Assembly (NCBI GenBank): GCA_016934265.1
Contig: JAFGTF010000143.1
Span: forward strand, 1-48,277
DNA: 48,277 bases
Source of the DNA: Spirochaetota bacterium
GTDB taxonomy: Bacteria > Spirochaetota > B62-G9 > DRHN01
Direction of reading: 5' to 3'
Below are positions 1 through 8,040 of the stretch, one piece after another (within the stretch, counting starts at the first letter, position 1; each line of letters opens with the position of its first letter). The notes under the pieces were generated by a model. The model saw nothing but the letters and a program-made list of their open reading frames with translations, was not told the origin of the DNA and ran no database searches. Both the position numbers and the translations under genes were made by a program.

Positions 1-304
1 CCCCGCGTGCGAGCAGCGAGTCGATTATCTGCGTCTGTAGCGCCGCGTCCCAGGTATCCGGTATCTGCGTGACGACCTCGAACCCGAGCGCGTCCGCGAC
101 ATACTCGAGGCCCCACTCGATACTGTTGTAAAAGGTGTGAACCATTCCCGGCACGAAGGCGACTTTGAACTGCTTCGCCTCAACGGCACCTTTCTTTTCA
201 GCCGAGCCTCCTTTTTCCTTCGACGATGCCATCGCAATGCCCATGCTCATCACGAACGCGAGCGTGAGAACACATACGAGAAGCACAAGCCATTTCTTCC
301 TCAT
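1..304 (-). CDS. Sugar ABC transporter substrate-binding protein, 3'-truncated by window edge
   Basis: The minus-strand frame is open from an ATG at 304 to the left edge, giving 101 residues. It starts MRKKWLVLLVCVLTLAF, a signal peptide with a KK n-region and hydrophobic core, ending near MGIAMASS. A lysine/glycine-rich linker follows, then the PBP1 type I opening FKVAFVPGMVHTFYNSIEWG and DTWDAALQTQIIDSLLARG. This fits the N-lobe of RbsB/periplasmic_binding_4 receptors for ABC sugar or autoinducer uptake. An AGGAGG lies 7 nt before the ATG. The product is inferred to be periplasmic; its ligand is unknown. Permease and ATPase genes would be expected beyond the left edge. The C-terminal two thirds are not visible. 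Confidence 0.85.
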   Translation of the reverse strand, partial: MRKKWLVLLVCVLTLAFVMSMGIAMASSKEKGGSAEKKGAVEAKQFKVAFVPGMVHTFYNSIEWGLEYVADALGFEVVTQIPDTWDAALQTQIIDSLLARG

Positions 305-325
305 ACATTCTCCTCCTTGGTTTTT

Positions 326-355
326 GTTATATTTTTCAATGGTACAAACGCACAA
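326..355 (-). promoter_or_regulatory. Possible sigma70-type promoter for the substrate-binding protein
   Basis: Read on the minus strand, TTGTGC (350-355), an 18-bp spacer and TATAAC (326-331) lie just upstream of the Shine-Dalgarno of the gene starting at 304. The predicted transcript start is only about 15 nt from the start codon, so the 5' leader would be very short. This is a weak pattern match only. Confidence 0.3.
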
Positions 356-510
356 CAAGACCGCTTCTTTTTGCCGCATCACCTCCCTCTCCCCATTGCT
401 GTTATCCATCCGGACATTATACGGCAACATATCCGGTCTTATACCGGAACCTGCGTCGCCCCAAATCTCCTCCCGATGTTTCCTGTCGGAGGCCGGTATG
501 GTCATTGCTT

Positions 511-556
511 CGGCCCGCTTGCCGGTGCACGCGCGCGTACCGGATAAAGCGGGCCG
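511..556 (-). terminator. Long GC-rich hairpin just after the MtaA-like gene
   Basis: CGGCCCGCTT (511-520) pairs with AAGCGGGCCG (547-556). An inner CCGGT/ACCGG pair encloses a GC-rich loop. The hairpin lies 8 bases past the stop of the upstream minus-strand gene and before the substrate-binding gene. It has no T-tract, so it may be a non-canonical terminator, an mRNA stabiliser or an attenuator separating the two genes. Confidence 0.45.
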
Positions 557-563
557 TATCACT

Positions 564-1610
564 CTATGAAGGTTTCACCCCGTACTGCCTCTCATTGTAG
601 ATCTCGATCGCTTTGGCCATCGCCTGAACGTTCACGGTCGGCGTATACTGCGGGAGACCGCACGAAGGAGAGAGGAGATCGACGCCGCTTTCCATCATGA
701 AAGTCGTGATCCGTATCACTTCCTCCTCGCTCCCCTCTAAAAGGTGCGTGACCGTCGGGACGCTTCCGATTGTACGAATCCTCCCTTTCAGCTTTGTTGT
801 AACGAGGGAAACGTCCACCGCCGGGTAGTCGAAAGAGAACCCGTCGAAACCGGTCTCCGGTATCAAGTCGAGAAGTTTTCCCGTCTTGCCGCATATGTGC
901 AGCATCTTCGGGCAGCTCACCCCGGCGGCGATCTTTCTGTACACCGGCAGCACGATCTGGTCGAACTGCTTCGGCGTCAAGCCTTCCGCCGCGGGATCCG
1001 ACATCAATAAAACGTCCCCGCCGTGTTGGAGCATCTCGTTTGCATAAATGATATTGAGGTCGGAGATCACGTCGAGCACCCTCTTCGCCCTCTCTCTGTC
1101 CTTTATCATGTGCTTGAACATCTCGTTTATTCCGATCGTGTAGCCTGCGATGGTGAACGGCCCCTGCGTCATGGACACGATCGGTATCCCGCCTTCGTAA
1201 TCTTCGTCTATCCGCTTCCTCGCTATCTTCGTCGCTTCCATCACCGCCGGAAACGGCCTCTTTGTCAGGATATCGGTTTCGAAGCGCACCTCGTTCGCAT
1301 CCTCAAACGCCCTCTTCTTGAACTGCGGGTACCCAGCGATATCGTCATCCCTATTGAGAACCTCGCATCCGAGCGCTTCCATCTCAACCGTAGAGGCCCA
1401 CGGGATCATGATGCAGTGCCACCGCCCGATCTCGTGCGCCGCGAGTGCGAGCTCGGCCATCGGTGCCGCCTCATAGTTCCCCGCCGGAAAGAACGCGTTT
1501 CTTTGGCGCATCATTTCGACGGTGGGGGTAAAAACCGGTATTGGCCGGGGATAGTATCCGATATCCTCGCCCTTAAGCACTTTGATGATCTCTTCTTTCG
1601 GCGTGTACAA
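564..1610 (-). CDS. MtaA/CmuA-type methylcobamide methyltransferase (URO-D superfamily)
   Basis: This 348-aa protein has the uroporphyrinogen-decarboxylase fold. It carries the zinc pattern of MtaA/MtbA/CmuA methyltransferases: H-I-C-G near residue 240 (LHICGKTGKLL) and a distal Cys near residue 318 (LSPSCGLPQYTPTVN). In characterised relatives these residues bind Zn and activate a thiol acceptor for methyl transfer from a corrinoid protein. The start is a TTG with AAAGGAG 7 nt upstream, which keeps the conserved MYTPKEEIIKVLKGE opening. The neighbours are a DUF4432 protein and a second URO-D-fold protein. No corrinoid protein or MtaB-like gene is visible, so the methyl donor and acceptor are unknown. 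A role in heme synthesis is unlikely because of the Zn motif. Confidence 0.8.
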   Translation of the reverse strand: MYTPKEEIIKVLKGEDIGYYPRPIPVFTPTVEMMRQRNAFFPAGNYEAAPMAELALAAHEIGRWHCIMIPWASTVEMEALGCEVLNRDDDIAGYPQFKKRAFEDANEVRFETDILTKRPFPAVMEATKIARKRIDEDYEGGIPIVSMTQGPFTIAGYTIGINEMFKHMIKDRERAKRVLDVISDLNIIYANEMLQHGGDVLLMSDPAAEGLTPKQFDQIVLPVYRKIAAGVSCPKMLHICGKTGKLLDLIPETGFDGFSFDYPAVDVSLVTTKLKGRIRTIGSVPTVTHLLEGSEEEVIRITTFMMESGVDLLSPSCGLPQYTPTVNVQAMAKAIEIYNERQYGVKPS

Positions 1611-1731
1611 CGTATATCTCCTTTTATTTCTATCCGGGCGTTTGACCCGAGTTCTTCCGATTCGTCCTCACGTCAGCCACGGCGCTACAATAAACCTTGT
1701 CATCCCGTTATTCGCAACGTCATCGCGCCCT

Positions 1732-2808
1732 CTACAACGACTGTATTTTCTTCTCCATGCCCGAGACCTGTGATTTATCGAGATAGCCGGTCTTAATATG
1801 AAAAGAAACCTCACCGCCGCCGTCGATGGTCTTGAGGTGCCCCTTCTTCTTCTCAGCCGTATACCCTTCGGGATCGCACGTCGCGGGGAGAGCGATTCCG
1901 AGCGCTTCCTGGTTCTTCGTTCGCACGATCCAGCGCGTGTTGCGGTCGAGCTCCTCCGGCATGTAGGCAACATAGTCGGCGGAGCCGTCCGGATGGACCT
2001 GCAGGTAATGGGACCATCCTTCGGAATCGACCTTCGGCGATTCGATAAAAAAACAGATCTCGGGATTATACTCGTCCTCTTCCCTGATGGTCTCTGTGAG
2101 GCTCGGATCCTTTTTCAGCTTCTTTAGAAAGTCTAGGAAATTCCGGGAGACCCGCAGGTGCTCCGGAATACTCGTACGAAGGACCATCGCCTCGGGGCTC
2201 CAGTCCGCGCTCTGAACGATCCTTCCGCCGATAACGGGGAGGAAGTTTATATGACACATGTACATCAGCTCCATCGGGTAGTTCGATATATTGTCGATGT
2301 GCATATCTATATCGAGGACGGTCGAGCCCTCGTGGAGCGTCACACACGGACGGGCGACGTATGCGTCGGAAAAGGCCCTGTTATACTCGAAGGACCCCGA
2401 GACACCGATATACCTCCCCCCTTCATCCTCGCCCGCAACGATCCAGGCATCGTCGTAGCGCGCGTAGGGCAGCTCGCCGTGGAGCGGGTGGTCGTCCTCC
2501 GGCCCGGGACACCCCATCTTCAGCGCGCCGCAGTGCATCATGAAGCAGCCGTAGGTGTCGAGAAAGTGGTCGGCGACACGAGGCGCGTCGTACAGCGAGT
2601 TCATACGAAGCTGCCGCCCGTGGAATGAGACGTCCCAGAGTTGCTGACCCCTGAAGGGGAGGATCGTGGCTTGCCCCTCTTTGTTTTCAAGCCGCGCGGC
2701 CCGTATGCCCGTTCCGTAGGAAAAAAGCGAAACCTTCAGCCCGTCCCAGTCCAAAAAAGTCTTTTCCGCTTCGGTAAAAATCATGTCCCCGAGTGAAATC
2801 TTAATCAT
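1732..2808 (-). CDS. DUF4432 family protein (aldose-epimerase-like fold)
   Basis: The 358-aa product resembles DUF4432 proteins, which have a galactose-mutarotase-like beta-supersandwich. Supporting segments are the early RGQQLWDVSFHGRQL, the HPLHGELPYARYDD motif around residues 118-131, and a C-terminal half rich in beta strands. Such proteins are presumed to act on or bind sugars, but the reaction is not established. The ATG at 2808 is preferred over an upstream in-frame start because GAGGTGGGG sits directly before it. It is followed by the MtaA-like gene after 121 bp. The repeat array at 2847-3112 lies in its upstream region. There is no signal peptide, so it is probably cytoplasmic. Confidence 0.75.
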   Translation of the reverse strand: MIKISLGDMIFTEAEKTFLDWDGLKVSLFSYGTGIRAARLENKEGQATILPFRGQQLWDVSFHGRQLRMNSLYDAPRVADHFLDTYGCFMMHCGALKMGCPGPEDDHPLHGELPYARYDDAWIVAGEDEGGRYIGVSGSFEYNRAFSDAYVARPCVTLHEGSTVLDIDMHIDNISNYPMELMYMCHINFLPVIGGRIVQSADWSPEAMVLRTSIPEHLRVSRNFLDFLKKLKKDPSLTETIREEDEYNPEICFFIESPKVDSEGWSHYLQVHPDGSADYVAYMPEELDRNTRWIVRTKNQEALGIALPATCDPEGYTAEKKKGHLKTIDGGGEVSFHIKTGYLDKSQVSGMEKKIQSL

Positions 2809-2846
2809 ATCCCCACCTCTTCTATCATAAATAGTAAGAAACCGCA

Positions 2847-3112
2847 ATAAAAATGAAGAAAACTTGTTCTTTTTATCGCGTCGTTCACATTTAGATGAGA
2901 GAATTATAGTTCAAAAGTGAAACGTACCCAATCTAAATGTAGAAAACTTGTTCTTTTTATCGCGTCATTCACATTTAGATGTGAATGATACCTTTTGCAA
3001 AACCGACGAACACCATCTAAATGTAGAAAACTTGTTCTTTTTATCGCATCGTTCACATTTAGATGAGAGAATTATAGTTCAAAAGTGAAACGTACCCAAT
3101 CTAAATGTAGAA
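2847..3112. repeat. 84-bp-period repeat array: 50-bp unit alternating with 34-bp unit, bounded by 10-bp inverted repeats
   Basis: Three 50-bp units lie at 2847-2896, 2931-2980 and 3015-3064. Each ends in ACATTTAGAT, and the second and third begin with its reverse complement ATCTAAATGT. The first unit has a diverged left end. Interposed 34-bp segments lie at 2897-2930, 2981-3014 and 3065-3098. The first and third segments are identical and the second differs. A truncated fourth unit starts at 3099. Units 2 and 3 differ at only two positions. The stretch is AT-rich and non-coding, unlike its neighbours. It fills most of the 367-bp gap upstream of the DUF4432 gene. No cas genes are present. Tandem regulatory sites, a MITE-like tandem or a relic CRISPR-like array remain possible. 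Confidence 0.85.
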
Positions 3113-3175
3113 CATTATATAAAAAGTAGATATACTATAACAAAATATGTTTGGATTAATCAACAATAACTTATC

Positions 3176-4312
3176 CTAATCGCGTAACGCTTCGTCGATC
3201 ATGGCAAGATAGTTGTTCACCGGGACGTAGCTCGGAACCGAGTTGCCGGCTCCGATCGCGAACCTGCCCCCCACTGCGCACTCGTCGATAATACGCCGCA
3301 CGTACCTTCTAAGGGCTGGCGGCTCGTCGCTCACAAGACGGTTCATGTCGACGCCGCCTAAGAGGCAGATCCTGTCGCCGTAGCGCTTCTTCGCATCGAG
3401 AACCGGCGCGACCCCCTCCATGAAGGAATGTTTTCCGTCTATGCGGACGCCCTCGATCAGGTCCTCCATGATCGCATCGAGCTTCCCGCAGCTGTGAAGG
3501 AAGTAGACCCTGCCGCTTTTATGCGCTTCTTCGGCATACTTCTTGTGCCAGGGCAAAAAGAATGTCCTGAGATCGTCGGGAGATACCAAAGTCTGCGTGT
3601 TGTAGCCGAAATCGTCTCCCTGGAACAGGGCGACGAGCCGTTCGAGCTGTAGGAGGTGCCTGTTGTAATGGAGGATGATTTCCCCGATACGGTCCGTCAC
3701 GGCCCGGACGAGCTTCCTGTTCTCGATGAGGCTGATGCAGAGGTTCTCGTACCCCAAAAGACGGACGGTATGCTCGTATATCCCACCCGCGTGGCAGGAG
3801 ATAAAGCCCATGCCCTCCGGAAGATTGCCGCATATGTACCGGTGGATCTCGAAATCCCCCTCGCGGATCTCGGGCCACGGATACCGTTCGAAATCCTCCC
3901 ACGAGCCTATCGGACCGACCGAAAGCTTCTGCCAGCTTCTCTGCGTCCTGCCCTCACGGTCCGCCGTATCCGGCGCGAAGATGGATTCGGCGGGATAAGG
4001 AGGCATGAGCTCCATGCGCACGAAATCGTATCCCATACGGTGCCAGAACCGGATGAAGTTGTCATACCAGCGAAAGACCGCCTCCCTGTTGTGTTCCGTG
4101 ATCGAACTTCCGCCCCCCCATACCCCTGCACCGTCGAACACGTCGACCCACTCGCCTCCGAGGAGGTTCTCCACGATATACCGAAGAAGCGAATTGTCTA
4201 TGATATACTCGACGAGCGGAGTCCTTCCTGGCCTCTTTTCCCCGCGCATGATCGCGAGAAACCGCTCTATGTCCGGTTTCGGCCGTTTAAGCGGCACACG
4301 AAGCTCTTCCAT
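3176..4312 (-). CDS. URO-D-fold protein of unknown substrate
   Basis: This 378-aa protein belongs to the uroporphyrinogen decarboxylase-like superfamily. It has the HSCG motif (FLHSCGKLD) and a C-terminal IGAGNSVPSYVPVNNYLAMI segment typical of non-HemE members. It lacks the distal Cys that MtaA-type enzymes use as a third Zn ligand, because AIGAGN occupies that region. It is therefore not an obvious methyltransferase twin of the protein at 564-1610. The start ATG follows AGAGGGGGAA. Such paralogues often sit near sugar transport or O-demethylation genes. Here it lies between butyrate kinase and the repeat array. The exact reaction cannot be assigned. Confidence 0.75.
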   Translation of the reverse strand: MEELRVPLKRPKPDIERFLAIMRGEKRPGRTPLVEYIIDNSLLRYIVENLLGGEWVDVFDGAGVWGGGSSITEHNREAVFRWYDNFIRFWHRMGYDFVRMELMPPYPAESIFAPDTADREGRTQRSWQKLSVGPIGSWEDFERYPWPEIREGDFEIHRYICGNLPEGMGFISCHAGGIYEHTVRLLGYENLCISLIENRKLVRAVTDRIGEIILHYNRHLLQLERLVALFQGDDFGYNTQTLVSPDDLRTFFLPWHKKYAEEAHKSGRVYFLHSCGKLDAIMEDLIEGVRIDGKHSFMEGVAPVLDAKKRYGDRICLLGGVDMNRLVSDEPPALRRYVRRIIDECAVGGRFAIGAGNSVPSYVPVNNYLAMIDEALRD

Positions 4313-4509
4313 GCTGCTTCCCCCTCTCTCATATCGTCATGGTGCGTGTAAAAGGCCGCCCCCGATTCTTCATTGTTCTTGGATCATTCCGGTCCTCGCA
4401 TCCCGCATGAGATCCCGTCTTGTGTTCTGAAGCCCGTAATACGGAACCCCGTCCCGCCCTTTACCACTTCCGAACGAATCCTTTCCCCCTCTGTTCGAAA
4501 CGGCGGCGT

Positions 4510-5589
4510 TCACTTATATCGCTTCGCCTTCTCCTCGCCCGTAAGGACCCGAAGCGCGCCGAGCGCGAGCGCCGTCATTTCCCCCTCACCGGGGATGACG
4601 ATCAGTCGGGCGGCTTTTCCCAGCATCTTCTCGATCCAGGGCACGATATAGGTCTTGTCGAATACGACACCTCCGGTGAGCACAACTGCGTCGATCTTCC
4701 CGCTCGCGCCGGCGAAGAGGCCCATGATCTCCTTGGAAACCCGATAAGCCATCGCCCGGTACACGAGCTCAGCCTTCCCGTCGCCCGATTCGATCATCTC
4801 AACGACCTCGAGCGTGCTATTGGTCCCTAGATGGGCGACGAGCCCTCCTTCGCCCGTCAGCATCCTCCTTATCTCTTCACGGCTGTATTCTCCTGAGAAA
4901 CAGAGGTCGACGAGGCCGCCCGCAGGAAGGGTGCCGCTCCTCTCGGCGGCGAACGGTCCGTCTCCGTCAAGCGCGTTGTTTACGTCAACGACGCGACCGT
5001 TTTTGTGCAGTCCGACCGATATTCCTCCGCCTAAGTGCGCCACCACGAGATTCACCGACTCGTATTTTTTGCCGAGCATTCGGGCAGCTTCACGGGCTAC
5101 CGCCTTCTGGTTCAACGCGTGAAAGATCGAGAGACGCTCGAGCTTCGGGTGGCCCGAAAGCCTCGAGATCTCGTCCATCTCGTCGACGACGACGGGGTCG
5201 ACTATATAGGAGGGGACACCCGCCCTTCGCGCTACTTCATTCGCGATGAGCGCCCCGAGGTTTGACGCATGCTCACCGAACCTGCAGCTTCTCAGGTCTT
5301 CGAGCATTCTCTCGTTTACCGCGAAAGTCCCGGACGGCACCGGGTGCAGCACCCCTCCCCTGCCGACAGCCGCGTCGATCGAGTCGATGGGAACGCTCCG
5401 TAAGGCGAACGCCTTTTCAATTGCCCTCATCCTGTAGTCGAGCTGGCCGACAACGGTCCTGAACGCGGCAAGCTCGGAAACGCCGTGCCTGATCGTCTCG
5501 GTAAATGTTTCCGTACTCTTTTCAAAAAGGGAAACCTTCGTCGACGTGGATCCCGGATTCACCACGAATATTCTGAATTTCTTCCGCAT
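4510..5589 (-). CDS. buk: Butyrate kinase
   Basis: This 359-aa member of the acetate/butyrate kinase (ASKHA) family converts butyryl-phosphate plus ADP to butyrate plus ATP. The N-terminal phosphate-binding loop is VNPGSTSTKVSLFE. Family-specific blocks are AVGRGGVLHPVPSGTF, VVAHLGGGISVGLH and the C-terminal VVLTGGVVFDKTYIV. Length and motifs match Buk rather than AckA, although branched-chain acyl phosphates are possible substrates. The ATG at 5589 is chosen because GTGGGGAAG precedes it closely. A GTG 12 nt upstream would sit too close to its own GGAG. It lies 109 bp downstream of pta, consistent with co-transcription. It is inferred to be cytoplasmic and to supply substrate-level phosphorylation. 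Confidence 0.93.
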   Translation of the reverse strand: MRKKFRIFVVNPGSTSTKVSLFEKSTETFTETIRHGVSELAAFRTVVGQLDYRMRAIEKAFALRSVPIDSIDAAVGRGGVLHPVPSGTFAVNERMLEDLRSCRFGEHASNLGALIANEVARRAGVPSYIVDPVVVDEMDEISRLSGHPKLERLSIFHALNQKAVAREAARMLGKKYESVNLVVAHLGGGISVGLHKNGRVVDVNNALDGDGPFAAERSGTLPAGGLVDLCFSGEYSREEIRRMLTGEGGLVAHLGTNSTLEVVEMIESGDGKAELVYRAMAYRVSKEIMGLFAGASGKIDAVVLTGGVVFDKTYIVPWIEKMLGKAARLIVIPGEGEMTALALGALRVLTGEEKAKRYK

Positions 5590-5698
5590 GCTCTTCCCCA
5601 CGTTCTCCGTATACCCATATGCCCCTCTCAGTATAACAGCGGACCCGTGATCGGTACATCCCTTTCCACGTTTTCGAACCGACAGTCCCTCTACCGGT

Positions 5699-6742
5699 TC
5701 ACCGCCTCGATCCGGGCGGCCTCCCTCCTTCTATCCGTCCCTCTTTTTCGCTCGATTGCACGGCCGTAATCGCGATAACATTCACAATGTCCTCGTACGT
5801 ACACCCTCTCGAGAGATCGTTCGCCGGCATCGCCGTCCCCTGCAGGATGGGCCCGAAGCATTTCGCCTTTCCGAACCGTTCCGCAAGCTTCACGCCTATA
5901 TTCGCCGCGTTGAGGTCCGGAAATATAAGGACGTTCGCCCTTCCGGAAAGCGGCGAATCCGGACACTTCGCTGCGGCGACTTCCGGGACTATCGCAGCAT
6001 CGGCCTGCAGCTCGCCGTCTATGAGAAGGTCCGGTCTCTTCTTGCGTGCTATTGCCGTGGCCTCGATTATCCGGTCGACAACCTCGTGCCGGGCGCTTCC
6101 CTTCGTCGAGAATGAGAGCATCGCCACCGCCGGCGGCTCTCCGAGAAACAACCTTGCGGACTCCGCGGACTGTATTGCGGTCTCCGCGAGCTGCTCGGGC
6201 GTCATCACCGCACCGAGGCTCACATCGGCGAAGACGAAATCCCCGTTCGACCCGAACGAGGGGTTGAACCCGACCATGACCGCGCACGTCGATATATACC
6301 TGCACCCCGTTTTCGGGCCGATGACGGTGATCACGGTGGAGAGCACTTTCCGAGAAGTGTTCACCGCGCCTGCGACCATTCCGTCCACGAGACCGAGCTT
6401 CACCATCATCGCACCGTATATGAGGGGGTCTTGTACCATACGCGCCGCTTCCTTCATTCGTATTCCCTTGTGCTTTCTCAATTCGAAGTAGCGTGCCGCG
6501 AACTCCTCGAGGTTATCCGCTTTGTCGTGATCCAGTATTTCAACGTTCTTCCTTATGGTACCCGATTTGGGAATATTCTTCATGACGGATTCCCGGTTAC
6601 CGAGGAGGAAGATCTTACCCGCGACCCCTTGTTCGAGCGCCTCGACCGCCGCCCTCAGCATCCTCGTGTCTTCCGATTCAGGCAGCACGATCGCCGCAGC
6701 CCGCTCGCGCGCCCTTGCCCATACCGCTTCCTTGAAACCCAT
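5699..6742 (-). CDS. pta: Phosphate acetyl/butyryltransferase
   Basis: The 347-aa product is the single-domain type of phosphate acyltransferase, which interconverts acyl-CoA and acyl-phosphate. Diagnostic blocks are VDGMVAGAVNTSRKVLSTVI, LLIDGELQADAAIVPEVAA, GRANVLIFPDLNAANI and GPILQGTAMPANDLSRGCT. These resemble Pta more than classical Ptb. Because the gene directly precedes buk, the physiological substrate could be butyryl-CoA or a mixture. The start at 6742 has AGAGGTG at good spacing. The in-frame extension to 6775 lacks family similarity. A TATAAT box lies upstream on the same strand. It is divergent from the leaderless binding-protein gene. Confidence 0.88.
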   Translation of the reverse strand: MGFKEAVWARARERAAAIVLPESEDTRMLRAAVEALEQGVAGKIFLLGNRESVMKNIPKSGTIRKNVEILDHDKADNLEEFAARYFELRKHKGIRMKEAARMVQDPLIYGAMMVKLGLVDGMVAGAVNTSRKVLSTVITVIGPKTGCRYISTCAVMVGFNPSFGSNGDFVFADVSLGAVMTPEQLAETAIQSAESARLFLGEPPAVAMLSFSTKGSARHEVVDRIIEATAIARKKRPDLLIDGELQADAAIVPEVAAAKCPDSPLSGRANVLIFPDLNAANIGVKLAERFGKAKCFGPILQGTAMPANDLSRGCTYEDIVNVIAITAVQSSEKEGRIEGGRPPGSRR

Positions 6743-6792
6743 GGGTACACCTCTTTCCACGGAATGTAATTGCAACAGTATTCAATATTACT

Positions 6793-6798
6793 ATTATA
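6793..6798 (-). promoter_or_regulatory. TATAAT -10 box upstream of pta
   Basis: A perfect TATAAT on the minus strand lies about 50 bp before the pta start in an AT-rich divergent intergenic region. The -35 is poor (TCAATT at 18-bp spacing), so activator dependence is possible. The assignment rests on the -10 and its position. Confidence 0.45.
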
Positions 6799-6828
6799 TG
6801 TTATCATTATTAACTTAATTGATTTTTC

Positions 6829-6857
6829 TTGTCAAAGCATTTCTCCCGGATTACACT
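6829..6857 (+). promoter_or_regulatory. Sigma70-type promoter for the gene at 6892
   Basis: TTGTCA (6829-6834), a 17-bp spacer and TACACT (6852-6857) point into the plus-strand gene. They leave a leader of roughly 28 nt that contains an AAGAAAGGG ribosome-binding site. The promoter is divergent from the pta -10 box 30 bp away, so a shared regulator could act on both. Confidence 0.65.
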
Positions 6858-6891
6858 TGAATACACATACCGATTAAGAAAGGGAAACCGA

Positions 6892-7959
6892 ATGGGAATC
6901 AGGATTGGCATCGTAGTCGACGGCCTTGGAATAAACGAGTGGGTAGACGCGAACGTTCTCGGCGCCGAATGGTACGCACAGGCGCACGACATAACGCTCG
7001 ATATCGCGGCTCCTGAGCGTATCGATCCTGTCGAACAGATGTCGGTGATACGGGAGGTCTCTGACCGCGACCCCGACGCACTCGTGGTAATGCCGATACA
7101 AGGAGAAGCTGTCGAACCGGCGCTCTCCTACGCGAGAAAGAGAGGAATCCCCGTCGTCACCGAGGATATGCTCGTACGAAGGGACACCCCGCTTTTCGAC
7201 GTACGCTTCGACGGTTACGCCGCCGGCAAGGAGGCGGGGAGACGTATGCTGGAAAAGCTCGACGCCCTACACGGCGGCGCCGTCGAAGAGGGAACCGTTG
7301 CCGTGGTCGTGTCGACGAAAAATCCGCATCAGACGGACCGATCAAACGGTTTTCTCTCCGCGCTCGCCGGGCGTCCCTCAATAAAAACCGTCGAATGCGA
7401 TATTACCCCCTGTGCCGAGATGACCGACCACGCACGAGACGGTATCGGCCGCATTATAAAAGATACGGCGCGGGACGCCGGAGCGAGAATGCTCGGCTGT
7501 TTCGGATACGGTAATCTCGTCACCATCGGTATAGTGCAGGCAGTGGAAGGGGAGGAAGGCTTTAATCCCCCGAACGACCGGGAACATATCGTCGTAAGCG
7601 GTATCGACGCCTGTCCGCAGACCCTTGACCTCATGAAGCGCGGTCGTATCGACGTGCTTGTCGATCAGCCCTGCACCTTCTATATCCCGATAGCCCTCCA
7701 CTATCTCGTGCGCTACCTGAAAGAGGGCGAAAACAGCCTGCCTGCGATCGGCAGCAGGATAACCGAAGAAGAGCTCGCGATCGAGGGCGCCGACCCCTAT
7801 GGTATCGGACCGTGGGATGTACAGGCGTGGTCCCCTGCCAAGATGGCCGACGCATACGGTCACCGGTGGTTCAAGACGAGCGGCATCACCGTGACGCCTG
7901 AAAATTGCGACGCGGGGTGGCTCTGGGGCAACCTCATAAAGAGGGTGAAACAAAGATGA
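6892..7959 (+). CDS. Leaderless PBP1-fold sugar-binding-like protein
   Basis: This 355-aa protein has the type I periplasmic-binding/LacI effector fold. Supporting segments are RIGIVVDGLGINEWVDANVLG, PDALVVMPIQGEAVEPALSYA, GIPVVTEDMLVRRDTP, STKNPHQTDRSNGFLSAL and DVLVDQPCTFYIPIALHYL. It begins directly with the first beta strand. It has no signal peptide and no N-terminal helix-turn-helix, so it is neither a normal ABC receptor nor a LacI regulator. It has its own promoter and a good RBS and is divergent from pta-buk. It may be a cytoplasmic ligand sensor or a binding subunit for a partner protein. The ligand is unknown. An upstream in-frame TTG exists but adds only a short, non-signal extension. 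Confidence 0.75.
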   Translation: MGIRIGIVVDGLGINEWVDANVLGAEWYAQAHDITLDIAAPERIDPVEQMSVIREVSDRDPDALVVMPIQGEAVEPALSYARKRGIPVVTEDMLVRRDTPLFDVRFDGYAAGKEAGRRMLEKLDALHGGAVEEGTVAVVVSTKNPHQTDRSNGFLSALAGRPSIKTVECDITPCAEMTDHARDGIGRIIKDTARDAGARMLGCFGYGNLVTIGIVQAVEGEEGFNPPNDREHIVVSGIDACPQTLDLMKRGRIDVLVDQPCTFYIPIALHYLVRYLKEGENSLPAIGSRITEEELAIEGADPYGIGPWDVQAWSPAKMADAYGHRWFKTSGITVTPENCDAGWLWGNLIKRVKQR

Positions 7960-8040
7960 CGCAGCCTTTCGATATCATCCCCCTCCCGCGCCGCCGTCTT
8001 CCACGCGACACGGTATAAGGAATATCTCGCTAAATGGCAG

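Noticed and set aside
2847-3112. CRISPR array
   Set aside because: The 50-bp repeat carries 10-bp inverted ends, two 34-bp segments are identical, and no cas gene lies in the window.
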